Shown here: positions 7,429 to 13,598 of the stretch, in pieces
Layout of the letters: each line of letters starts with the position of its first letter
Numbering within the stretch: the stretch's first letter is position 1
Assembly (NCBI GenBank): GCA_028696435.1
Contig: JAQVHC010000028.1
Coordinates: 1-13,598, forward strand
Length of the DNA stretch: 13,598 nt
DNA from: Actinomycetota bacterium
GTDB lineage: Bacteria; Actinomycetota; Humimicrobiia; Humimicrobiales; Humimicrobiaceae
Direction: 5' to 3'
The notes under the pieces: model-generated
Told to the model about the DNA's origin: nothing
What the model saw: the letters and a program-made list of their open reading frames with translations, nothing else
Databases searched by the model: none
Made by a program: the position numbers and the translations under genes

Positions 7429-8049
7429 ATGAATAAAATAGGAAAAAAAGTAGATACTGATAGTATTTCTGTCCGGGTTTATAAGACTTTAAAAGACCTT
7501 ATATTAGCTAAACAAATAACAGGAAAGATTAACCAGGAGGATATTGCAGAAACCCTTGGCGTAAGCAGAACACCAGTATTATATGCGTTAAATAGGCTGA
7601 ATGCAGAAGGTTTTTTAGAACTTATTCCATATAAGGGTTTTTTTATAAAAAAGTATAACCCTGAAGAATTCTCTGAAATGGTTGAGGTCAGGTTATTATT
7701 TGAATCATATGGAATTGAAAAGCTTATAAATAACCTCACTGAAAAAGATATAAGAATATTAAATCGTTTTATAGAGAGATTCAAGAAATATTACGATAGT
7801 AATGATATCGCGAAGTATAGAAGCTTAGATGTAAGTTTTCATACTTACATTGTTAAAAAGACTAATAATAAATATATAATAAAAGAATATAAAGATTTTA
7901 TAATGATGCCAATGGTATCTAGTGGATTTATACCTCTTGAGACTAGCATAGAGCATCATATAAAACTTGTTGAGAGTATAATTTCAAAAGATCTACAGAA
8001 AGCAAAAGAAGAAATTAAGAAACATATTGAATCACTAATTTTAAAATGA
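7429..8049 (+). CDS. GntR-family regulator, FadR/FCD subfamily; probable inositol locus regulator
   Basis: This 206-residue protein has the GntR winged helix-turn-helix at residues 12-75, with QEDIAETLGVSRTPVLYALNRL (36-57) as helices 2-3 and GFFIKKY as the wing. An all-helical FCD ligand domain follows (80-204). The FCD metal/ligand positions appear as D134 and H138 (DVSFH), H177 and H199, so the sensor domain looks intact. Family members usually repress and are released by sugar acids or other organic acids. It stands upstream of the inositol genes on the same strand, so control of that locus by an inositol or hexuronate intermediate is likely but inferred. T. maritima uses a different regulator for its equivalent genes, as I recall a ROK-family protein. 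The ATG at 7429 lacks a ribosome binding site; no better start is seen. Confidence 0.85.
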   Translation: MNKIGKKVDTDSISVRVYKTLKDLILAKQITGKINQEDIAETLGVSRTPVLYALNRLNAEGFLELIPYKGFFIKKYNPEEFSEMVEVRLLFESYGIEKLINNLTEKDIRILNRFIERFKKYYDSNDIAKYRSLDVSFHTYIVKKTNNKYIIKEYKDFIMMPMVSSGFIPLETSIEHHIKLVESIISKDLQKAKEEIKKHIESLILK

Positions 8050-8094
8050 TCAAGTGGTTTAACTTATCAGGCAGTATTAAGTAACATCTTATCA

Positions 8095-8298
8095 TTGAGG
8101 ATAGCTAATGAGAAAGATGAAGCCAATAAGTCGATGAAAGAAATGATTGGGTTCGAGAGTGGAGGTACCGGGACTGATATACATGTGAATTTATTATCTG
8201 GAGGCGAACAGCAAAAAGTAGCTATTGCGAGAGCATTATATTCTGGAGCAGAATTAATTATGCCTGATGTGTTTATGTTAAAGCAGGCAGAAGCTTAA
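8095..8298 (+). pseudogene. Remnant of an ABC transporter ATPase (signature region)
   Basis: The frame contains LLSGGEQQKVAIARALYSGAELIMPD (residues 33-58 of the 67-codon frame), which is the ABC signature motif plus the strand leading to Walker B. The usual acidic E-P-T continuation after the D is replaced by VFMLKQAEA and a stop. The Walker A half and the D-loop and H-loop are absent, so it cannot be a functional ATPase. The frame can be read upstream to about 8048, just behind the regulator stop, without any known domain. It may be what remains of a transporter ATPase from this locus; the fragment is too short to assign a subfamily. The TTG start reported by translation has no real support. 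Confidence 0.65.
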
Positions 8299-8322
8299 AA
8301 AACTAAAAAGAAATTTACTGAA

Positions 8323-8565
8323 ATGTGTAAAATAACAGCTGAAATTGACTGTGAAGAAATAATAATTGTTCTCTCACTAAAAGATAAAAAAATTTTTGTC
8401 TTTCACATTAACAACTCAAAAGATCTTCCTTTAGATAGTCTTAAAGATTCTGATAGATTATGGCCGGGGGATAGCATCATCTCACTTAATAAAATTCTTA
8501 GTTCTCTTAAAAAGATTGAATTTGATAGAGCCACAATAGTGGAACTATTTAATCCTGAGTACTGA
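8323..8565 (+). pseudogene. Remnant of a sugar phosphate isomerase/epimerase (IolI/IolE-like TIM barrel)
   Basis: The 80-codon frame carries two recognisable pieces of an AP endonuclease-2/xylose isomerase-like barrel. First is MCKITAEIDCEEIIIVLS (1-18), like the middle helix and strand. Then comes FVFHINNSKDLPLDSLKDSDRLWPGD (26-51) through VELFNPEY, the typical C-terminal part with the HIN(D) metal region and the VE-F-N end. Family members are about 270-290 residues long, so roughly the first third and a middle block of about 100 residues are missing, and the residues after NPEY are cut by a stop. It is in the same frame as the ABC remnant, with only 8 codons between the stop at 8298 and the ATG. 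Similarity is from memory of the inosose isomerase/dehydratase families; the exact parent gene is not certain. Confidence 0.6.
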
Positions 8566-8656
8566 AAAGTAATTCTGAAAGACTATAGGAGTTACCAGAG
8601 AAAAGACCGGGATTGTGATAAAAAATATTTTTAATAAAGCTAGAGAAGGAGACAAA

Positions 8657-9850
8657 ATGCAAGAAAAGATGAAAGCTGTAAGGCTATATGCTACCTGGAG
8701 TCCCAGGGATGATTTTCAGCCTGGTCCAAAAGATATTGAAGGAAAACAAACATATCTTGGAAGTAAAGTATGGAGAAATCCTTCCTTTAAAATAGAGGAA
8801 GTAGATATTCCAAAACCCGGTATAGGTGAAGTCTTAATTGAAATTAAAGCCTGTGGAATATGTGGAAGTGACGTCCATATGGCTCAAGTTGATAAAGATG
8901 GATATATATTTTATCCAGGACTTACAGGCTTTCCCTGTACACTGGGTCATGAATTTTCAGGTGTTGTTGTAGAAGCAGGACCTGATGCATATGATAAAAC
9001 TACGAATCAGCCTTTTAAGGGTGGTGAGTTAGTAACTTCGGAGGAGATGGTATGGTGTGGGAACTGCAGGCCATGTGCTGATGGTTTTCCCAATCATTGT
9101 GAGAGGCTGGATGAAATTGGTTTTAATATTGATGGAGCTTTTGCAAAATATGTAAAAGTCCCGTCAAGATTATGCTGGAGCATTGAACCTTTTAGAGAAA
9201 AATATGATGAGAAAGATGTATTTAAGCTCGGGAGCCTGGTTGAGCCAACCTCTGTTGCATATAATGCAGTTATTGAAAGAGGTGGGGGAATAAGGCCTGG
9301 TGATAACGTTTTGATATTGGGAGGAGGTCCCATCGGACTTGCTGCATGTGCAATACTTAAAAGAATGGGAGCAGTAAAAGTAATTTTATCGGAACCAGAA
9401 GAATGTAGAGCTAAAATAGCTGACAAGCTGGGTGTAGATTACATAATAAATCCTATAAAAGAAAATCTGGCTGAAAAAGTATTGGAAATTACAAGTGGTA
9501 TGGGGGCCACAATTTATCTTGAAGCTACAGGACTTCCTACAATTGTTTATCCTGAAATTGAGAAAATAATATGGGAAGGAAGAACTTTAAATAGCACTAT
9601 TGTGGTGGTTGCAAGAGCTGATGCCAAAATCCCCGTTACTGGAGAAGTTCTTCAAGTTAGAAGAGCAAGAATAGTAGGTGCTCAGGGGCATTCTGGCCAT
9701 GGGACTTTCCCAAGAGTAATAGAACTTATGGCAAGTGGTATGAATATGCTTCCAATGATAACAAAAGAGATAGGACTTGAAGAAGTTCCGGAAAATATCA
9801 TACGTCTACAGAAGGATAAAAAAGATTGTAAAGTTACTTGTGTAATGTAG
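8657..9850 (+). CDS. iolM: scyllo-inosose 3-dehydrogenase (zinc-dependent alcohol dehydrogenase family)
   Basis: This 397-residue medium-chain dehydrogenase is expected to oxidise scyllo-inosose with NAD+ to 3-dehydro-scyllo-inosose, the second step of the Thermotoga-type inositol pathway. The catalytic zinc region is CGICGSDVH (66-74, ligand C69) with GHE (97-99) and E196. The structural zinc site is CGNCRPCADGFPNHC (C134, C137, C140, C148). The NAD-binding Rossmann motif is VLILGGGPIGLAA (218-230). Length and order fit T. maritima TM0412, as I recall it. The start is the ATG at 8657, with AAGGAG about 6 bases before it; the frame can be extended to a GTG at 8615 but that lacks a ribosome binding site. 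It is the first intact enzyme gene of the locus and lies 74 bases before iolN. Confidence 0.85.
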   Translation: MQEKMKAVRLYATWSPRDDFQPGPKDIEGKQTYLGSKVWRNPSFKIEEVDIPKPGIGEVLIEIKACGICGSDVHMAQVDKDGYIFYPGLTGFPCTLGHEFSGVVVEAGPDAYDKTTNQPFKGGELVTSEEMVWCGNCRPCADGFPNHCERLDEIGFNIDGAFAKYVKVPSRLCWSIEPFREKYDEKDVFKLGSLVEPTSVAYNAVIERGGGIRPGDNVLILGGGPIGLAACAILKRMGAVKVILSEPEECRAKIADKLGVDYIINPIKENLAEKVLEITSGMGATIYLEATGLPTIVYPEIEKIIWEGRTLNSTIVVVARADAKIPVTGEVLQVRRARIVGAQGHSGHGTFPRVIELMASGMNMLPMITKEIGLEEVPENIIRLQKDKKDCKVTCVM

Positions 9851-9924
9851 GAATATATATAAGAAGTTTAATATGATTCTAATCAAATATTTTTAAAAAA
9901 ATTCTAGTTAGAAAGGCTAAAAAA

Positions 9925-11028
9925 ATGAATTGGATCAGGACAGAAAACCCCGCAATAGTTTTCGAAGACAATGAGGTTGGAAGACTAAAAAAGAAGATCT
10001 GGGATGCCAGTGAAGAAGAGATAGATAGTATCCTAAAAGATTATGAAATTCCTTCACCCTCTGAACTGGGGAAACCGGGTTGTTATATTCAAAATACGCC
10101 GAGAATAAAATGTATGGAGAAAAGAAAGAGAAATGATATTGTATTTGTGCCTGTTGGATGTACTGAGAATCATGGTGTACATGCTAATAGTGGTCTGGAT
10201 ACCTTTATGGTTACTCAGATACTGGAAGGAGTTAGAAGATATACAGCAAAAAATGGCTACGAAGTAAATCTAGCACTGCCTCCACTAAATTATGGTGGTC
10301 ACCCTTATCACCATTTAGGTATGCCTGGAACAGTAGTTATGCCAAAAGAGGTTGTTGAAGAAACATTAATATATGTAATGGCAGGTCTTTGGAACGATGG
10401 TTATCGTAAAATTATAATAGTAAATAATCATGGCCAGTTATGGATGTTAGAGTCTGCGATACATGAATTTATGAAAAGATTTCAGCTTCCTGGAATATTT
10501 CGAGTTTTAGATTGGCATAGAGCCGTAAGAGAATTTTTTACTCCTGACGGGAAATCCGATAGTATAAAAACTAACTTTATACATGCTGACGAGAGCGAGA
10601 CTTCTGTTGCACTTTTACTCTTTCCAGGCATGATAGATATGAGTGTAGTGAAAGATGCTCAGGGAGAGTCTTTTTTACCTGATGGACATTTTGACACCTC
10701 TGTAGATCCTTTTAGAAGGCCTCATAGGTGGTCTGAAGGTGAAGGCCACAGTGCAATAGAAAGATACGCAACTCCCGAGGGTGTTGTAGGGAAACCAAGT
10801 CTTGGAAACCCAAAAAAAGCAAAGAGGCCAATTGCAGCTATATTAAGCTATCTTACACTTGTTATTGACCAGATACTGGAAAAATTTCCTTCTGGCACTG
10901 TTCCGCCTGTAGAAAAGGTTACACTTCGTACTGAAAAAGAAATGGAACCTTTCTTGAAAGAACCTTTAAGTGAAGGGTGGAAATCAGTTTATGAGCTACC
11001 CCAGATAGGTGTTTTCCATAAGCTTTAG
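9925..11028 (+). CDS. iolN: 3-dehydro-scyllo-inosose hydrolase (creatininase family)
   Basis: This 367-residue protein belongs to the creatininase/creatinine amidohydrolase superfamily, metal hydrolases that open rings. In this context it should cleave the diketo-inositol ring between carbonyls to give 5-keto-L-gluconate. Visible motifs are VPVGCTENHGVHANSGLD (76-92) with probable metal ligands E81, H83 and D92, then NNHG (167-170, H169), and HADESETS (220-227), the family's conserved block. PLNYGGHPYHHLGMPGT (120-136) is the usual glycine-rich substrate loop. It is longer than creatininase (about 260 residues), with extra N- and C-terminal segments, consistent with the IolN branch. AGAAAGG stands about 9 bases before the ATG. 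It lies between iolM and iolG, as in T. maritima (TM0413, from memory). Confidence 0.85.
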   Translation: MNWIRTENPAIVFEDNEVGRLKKKIWDASEEEIDSILKDYEIPSPSELGKPGCYIQNTPRIKCMEKRKRNDIVFVPVGCTENHGVHANSGLDTFMVTQILEGVRRYTAKNGYEVNLALPPLNYGGHPYHHLGMPGTVVMPKEVVEETLIYVMAGLWNDGYRKIIIVNNHGQLWMLESAIHEFMKRFQLPGIFRVLDWHRAVREFFTPDGKSDSIKTNFIHADESETSVALLLFPGMIDMSVVKDAQGESFLPDGHFDTSVDPFRRPHRWSEGEGHSAIERYATPEGVVGKPSLGNPKKAKRPIAAILSYLTLVIDQILEKFPSGTVPPVEKVTLRTEKEMEPFLKEPLSEGWKSVYELPQIGVFHKL

Positions 11029-11092
11029 AAAGAAAATTATCCTGGATGTTATATTTTACTATATGGTAATTAATAATTTTGTAAAAAGCTTT

Positions 11093-11121
11093 TTGACGTT
11101 TTTATATTGCAATGATTTAGT
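11093..11121 (+). promoter_or_regulatory. Possible internal promoter before iolG
   Basis: TTGACG (11093-11098) and TTTAGT (11116-11121) are 17 bases apart in the 128-base gap between iolN and iolG. The -35 box is good and the -10 is poor. The -10 sits inside a small inverted repeat, AATGA (11111-11115) with TCATT (11121-11125), that could be an operator. Confidence 0.3.
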
Positions 11122-11156
11122 CATTTTTTAGCAATTATTACTTTTGAGGTGAAATA

Positions 11157-12182
11157 ATGAATAGAAAAACTTCTGAAGTAAATGTTGGAATAATAGGTAC
11201 TGGTAAAATAGGCTTTTTACACTGTAGAAACCTTGTCTATAACATCTCTGAAGCTAATGTTTTATCGGTAGCAGATGTCAGGCTTGAAGCAGCGAGAAGA
11301 TGTGCAGAAGAATTTGGTATACCCAAATTTACACAGGATTATAAGGAAATTCTAAGTGACAATAGCATTGATGCGGTTATTATTTGTTCTAGCACTGATA
11401 CCCATTCTTCTTTGATTGAGGAAGCGGCAAAAGCAAAAAAACATATATTTTGTGAAAAGCCAATAGCTTTAGAACTAAAAGAAATTGACAGGGCGCTAAA
11501 TGCAGTTAAAGAGTCCGGTGTTAAATTGCAAGTCGGATTTAATCGAAGATTTGACCCCAACTTTCATAAAGCTAGAGAAATTATTAAAGATGGAAAGATT
11601 GGAAAGGTTCTTACAATTAAAATCATAAGTAGAGACCCTGCACCACCAGGCCTTGACTATTTAAAAGTATCCGGTGGCATTTTTGCTGATTCAACCATTC
11701 ATGATTTTGATATGGCTCGCTATATAATTGGAAGTGAAGTTATTGAAGTCTACGCCAGTGGTGGTGTGCTAAAAGAAGAGGTGTGTAGAAAAGCCGGGGA
11801 TCTGGATATTGCTATAACTATTCTTAAGTTTGAGAATGGTTCAATTGGAGTAATTGAAAATAGTAGAAGCACAGTATATGGGTATGATCAGCGTGTTGAA
11901 GTATTTGGTTCCGGTGGCGTTGTTAGTGTGGGAAATAAATTATTAGATACTGTTGAGATAATTGACTCTGAGGCAATAAAAAAATCCCTGCTTCCCTATT
12001 TTTTTACAGAACGATACGTAGAGTCTTATATAAATGAGATGAAAGAATTTATGCAAAGTATATTAAAGGATACCGCTCCTTTGGTTTCAGGCATAGATGG
12101 TAAGATTCCGATATTAATCGCTAAAGCGGCAAAGCTATCTTATGATGCTAATAAACCAGTAAAAGTAGCAGAACTTATGTAA
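11157..12182 (+). CDS. iolG: myo-inositol 2-dehydrogenase (Gfo/Idh/MocA family)
   Basis: This 341-residue NAD(P)-dependent oxidoreductase should oxidise myo-inositol to scyllo-inosose (2-keto-myo-inositol), the first step of the pathway. The N-terminal Rossmann fold starts with VGIIGTGKIG (10-19). CEKPIAL (99-105) holds the conserved lysine K101, and GGIFADSTIHDFDM (173-186) has D178 and H182 spaced as the catalytic Asp and His of Bacillus IolG. The C-terminal alpha/beta domain is complete. GAGGTG precedes the ATG by 7 bases. The gene follows iolN after 128 bases and precedes iolO after 212 bases. Gfo/Idh/MocA proteins have many substrates, so the assignment rests on both the IolG-like active site and its neighbours. 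Confidence 0.85.
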   Translation: MNRKTSEVNVGIIGTGKIGFLHCRNLVYNISEANVLSVADVRLEAARRCAEEFGIPKFTQDYKEILSDNSIDAVIICSSTDTHSSLIEEAAKAKKHIFCEKPIALELKEIDRALNAVKESGVKLQVGFNRRFDPNFHKAREIIKDGKIGKVLTIKIISRDPAPPGLDYLKVSGGIFADSTIHDFDMARYIIGSEVIEVYASGGVLKEEVCRKAGDLDIAITILKFENGSIGVIENSRSTVYGYDQRVEVFGSGGVVSVGNKLLDTVEIIDSEAIKKSLLPYFFTERYVESYINEMKEFMQSILKDTAPLVSGIDGKIPILIAKAAKLSYDANKPVKVAELM

Positions 12183-12394
12183 TGATTTTTAATATTGAGA
12201 GGGTTTAGATTCTCCACATGCCTGGCCTTATTGTAGTGCTTTCACCTGAGATAAATGTTTTTGATTGGAACTTACCGAAATTACAAAAAGTATGGAGCAA
12301 AGATTTCTTTTAATTTTTTTATAACTTTAATATCAGATAAACCATAGAAGAAAAATATCAAAAAGTATCAAAAAAGTAATGCAATGGAGGTATA
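12183..12394. other. 212-base gap between iolG and iolO
   Basis: This stretch has no supported gene, hairpin with T-tract, or recognisable promoter. It contains short A-rich near-repeats (AAAAATATC, AAAAAGTATC, AAAAAAGTA) at about 12353-12379, just before the iolO ribosome binding site. In T. maritima another gene lies at this place, as I recall a sugar-kinase-like one; nothing resembling it is seen here. Confidence 0.4.
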
Positions 12395-13231
12395 TTGAAA
12401 TATAGCATAGTTGCATCTGTATCTAATAAGGGTTTTGGACCAGTAGTCTTTAAAGGAAATCTTAAAGCCAGCATATTAAAGGCTAAAAAGCTTGGCTATG
12501 AAGGGATTGAACTTGCAATAAAAAAACCTGATAGTATTAATTTGAGAAAGTTAGAAAAGCTGGTAAATAAGCATGATCTAGAAGTAGTTGCAATTGGTAC
12601 CGGGCAAATTTATTCTGATTATGGACTTAGTTTTTCCGATAGTAGAAAAAGTGTGAGGAGAGAAGCTATAGAAAATGTGAAGAAAATTATTGATATAGCT
12701 TCTTGCTTTAATTCCAAAATTATAATTGGTTTAATAAGAGGCAAGATAGACTCATCATATAATTTTGATAAAAAATTAGAAATTACTGAAAAAAGGATAT
12801 ATGAATGTTTAAGTGAATGTCTTTCTTACCATTCTATTCATAAAGTAGATTTTTTATTAGAACCTATTAATAGATATGAAACTAATATTTTTAATACCCT
12901 GGAAGATGTAAGTAATTTTTTGGAAAGATATGAAGATAAATTAGAAGTTAATAGAATTGGAATTTTAGCAGACACATTTCACATGAATATAGAAGAGCCA
13001 GTTATACATATAAGCATAGAGAAGTATATAAACTTAATAAAACATGTTCATTTTGCTGATAGTAATAGACTGGCGCCGGGATTTGGCCATATAGATTTTC
13101 ATAGAATAATTGAAGTGTTAAAGAAATGTTGTTACCAGGGATACATATCTTTTGAGATCCTTCCTCTACCTGACCCTGAAACTTCTGCGAAAAAAGCTCT
13201 GGAGTTTGTAAAAGCAATAGAATTGAAATAG
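12395..13231 (+). CDS. iolO: 5-keto-L-gluconate epimerase (sugar phosphate isomerase/epimerase TIM barrel)
   Basis: This 278-residue TIM-barrel enzyme should convert 5-keto-L-gluconate to D-tagaturonate, the last dedicated step of the pathway. Its motifs closely recall T. maritima TM0416: AIGTGQ (66-71), IGLIRG (111-116), EPINRYET (156-163), GILADTFHMNIEE (189-201), HFADSNRLAPGFGHIDF (219-235) and ISFEILPLP (251-259). The divalent-metal ligands are E156, D193, H219 and E254. It starts with TTG at 12395, preceded at 4 bases by GGAGG; no ATG alternative is possible because the frame of the nearby ATG at 12384 stops after four codons. The weak start codon may lower expression relative to the other enzymes. 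It ends the enzyme run, with no intact gene after it inside the window. Confidence 0.88.
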   Translation: MKYSIVASVSNKGFGPVVFKGNLKASILKAKKLGYEGIELAIKKPDSINLRKLEKLVNKHDLEVVAIGTGQIYSDYGLSFSDSRKSVRREAIENVKKIIDIASCFNSKIIIGLIRGKIDSSYNFDKKLEITEKRIYECLSECLSYHSIHKVDFLLEPINRYETNIFNTLEDVSNFLERYEDKLEVNRIGILADTFHMNIEEPVIHISIEKYINLIKHVHFADSNRLAPGFGHIDFHRIIEVLKKCCYQGYISFEILPLPDPETSAKKALEFVKAIELK

Positions 13232-13497
13232 GTTGTATAATTATAACTGAGCTATTTCAATTACTGATTGTTGGATAAATACTTTTTAGTTTTATTTTAA
13301 CATTGTTAGATATAAACTGTCAGTCAACCTTAACGCACTTATTGATTCTATGATTCTTCTACATATGGTTTATCTTACTACAATCAAAGAGTGACAATGT
13401 CACTGAATAACAACAGGCCAGCAAAATTTAATGGACAAAAAACCAGAATTATGCTAGTATTCGTACTCTAAAATAAAAGTTCTTTTAAAAGTAAATA
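13232..13497. other. Intergenic region after iolO, no gene seen
   Basis: No coding frame or clear intrinsic terminator is visible. The only distinct element is a short inverted repeat, AGTGAC (13390-13395) with GTCACT (13399-13404), around a 3-base loop and without a T-tract. Transcription of the inositol genes may end here but I cannot place the site. Confidence 0.4.
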
Positions 13498-13503
13498 TAT
13501 AAT
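13498..13503 (+). promoter_or_regulatory. -10 box of a probable T-box promoter
   Basis: A perfect TATAAT (13498-13503) puts the transcript start near 13510, exactly where the T-box-like leader begins. No good -35 hexamer is present 16-18 bases upstream, so only the -10 element is called. Confidence 0.35.
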
Positions 13504-13510
13504 TAAAACC

Positions 13511-13598
13511 TGTGATCAGAAATAGTAAGCACTGAAAGCAGCATACAGAGAGCCGCTGGAGCTGAGAATGCGGCTGCAAAGCTGGTGTCTGAATGGGT
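13511..13598 (+). promoter_or_regulatory. T-box riboswitch, Stem I only (cut by the window edge); likely Trp specifier
   Basis: The sequence has the order of Stem I features of a T-box leader. AGTA (13524-13527) faces GAA (13591-13593) as a loop-E pair. GCAC/GTGT and CAGC/GCTG (13539-13542 with 13581-13584) form the middle stem. AGAGAG (13547-13552) fits the AG-bulge region, and AGCCGC/GCGGCT (13551-13556 with 13570-13575) close a distal loop with GG..GCTGAGA. T-box RNAs bind uncharged tRNA and allow transcription of amino acid genes when the tRNA is not charged. The triplet after GAA is UGG (13594-13596), the tryptophan codon, so trp biosynthesis, a Trp transporter or trpS could lie downstream. 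The antiterminator half is outside the window. Confidence 0.65.

Noticed and set aside
8615..8656. Upstream GTG start extending iolM by 14 residues
   Set aside because: It has no ribosome binding site, and the extra residues do not fit the family, while the ATG at 8657 has a well-placed AAGGAG.
11311..11329. Inverted repeat AATTTGG/CCAAATT with a TATAC centre inside iolG
   Set aside because: It resembles the GTATAC core of the regulator operator, but it lies in conserved coding sequence (EFGIPKF) and its wider symmetry is imperfect.
13585..13598. Reading the edge GAATGGGT as the antiterminator T-box sequence
   Set aside because: It would place the antiterminator directly after Stem I with no linker; the loop-E GAA followed by a UGG specifier explains the bases better.
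1..13598. CRISPR array, insertion sequence or prophage genes
   Set aside because: No regularly spaced repeats, transposase, integrase or terminal inverted repeats were found.

Overview
The window is AT-rich bacterial DNA. It has Shine-Dalgarno-led genes, a tRNA with an encoded CCA end, TTGACA/TATAAT-like promoters and what looks like the start of a T-box leader. These features suggest an anaerobic, Gram-positive-like or deep-branching lineage, for example a low-GC uncultivated group near Atribacterota, Thermotogota or low-GC Actinomycetota. The phylum cannot be fixed from this sequence alone.

Left part (1-7139): a gene-poor leader of about 770 bases precedes a radical SAM/SPASM-type protein (768-2120, +). 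A major facilitator transporter (2311-3486, -) and tRNA-Arg(CCT) (3573-3649, -) follow. Then come D-alanine--D-alanine ligase (3858-4793, -) and a PLP-dependent aminotransferase of the 2-aminoadipate aminotransferase type (4943-6196, -). A GNAT acetyltransferase (6426-7139, +) is divergent from the aminotransferase. These look like single housekeeping or accessory genes and not one pathway.

Right part (7388-13231, all +): an inositol catabolism locus of the type described in Thermotoga maritima. A GntR/FCD regulator has an 18-bp perfect palindrome over its probable -35 box. Two gene remnants follow: an ABC ATPase piece, and an internally deleted sugar isomerase/epimerase of the xylose-isomerase-like TIM-barrel type. 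Next are four intact enzyme genes in the order iolM, iolN, iolG, iolO. Together they would convert myo-inositol to scyllo-inosose (IolG), then 3-dehydro-scyllo-inosose (IolM), then 5-keto-L-gluconate (IolN), then D-tagaturonate (IolO), which enters hexuronate catabolism. This route differs from the IolE/IolD/IolB/IolC/IolJ route of Bacillus. No intact transporter or tagaturonate-consuming enzyme lies inside the window.

Right edge (13498-13598): a probable T-box riboswitch begins. Stem I features are visible, and the triplet after the loop-E GAA reads UGG, which suggests a tryptophan-responsive gene just outside the window.

The points most worth following are the Thermotoga-type inositol cluster under a different regulator family, the two in-register remnants between regulator and enzymes, and the cut-off T-box.
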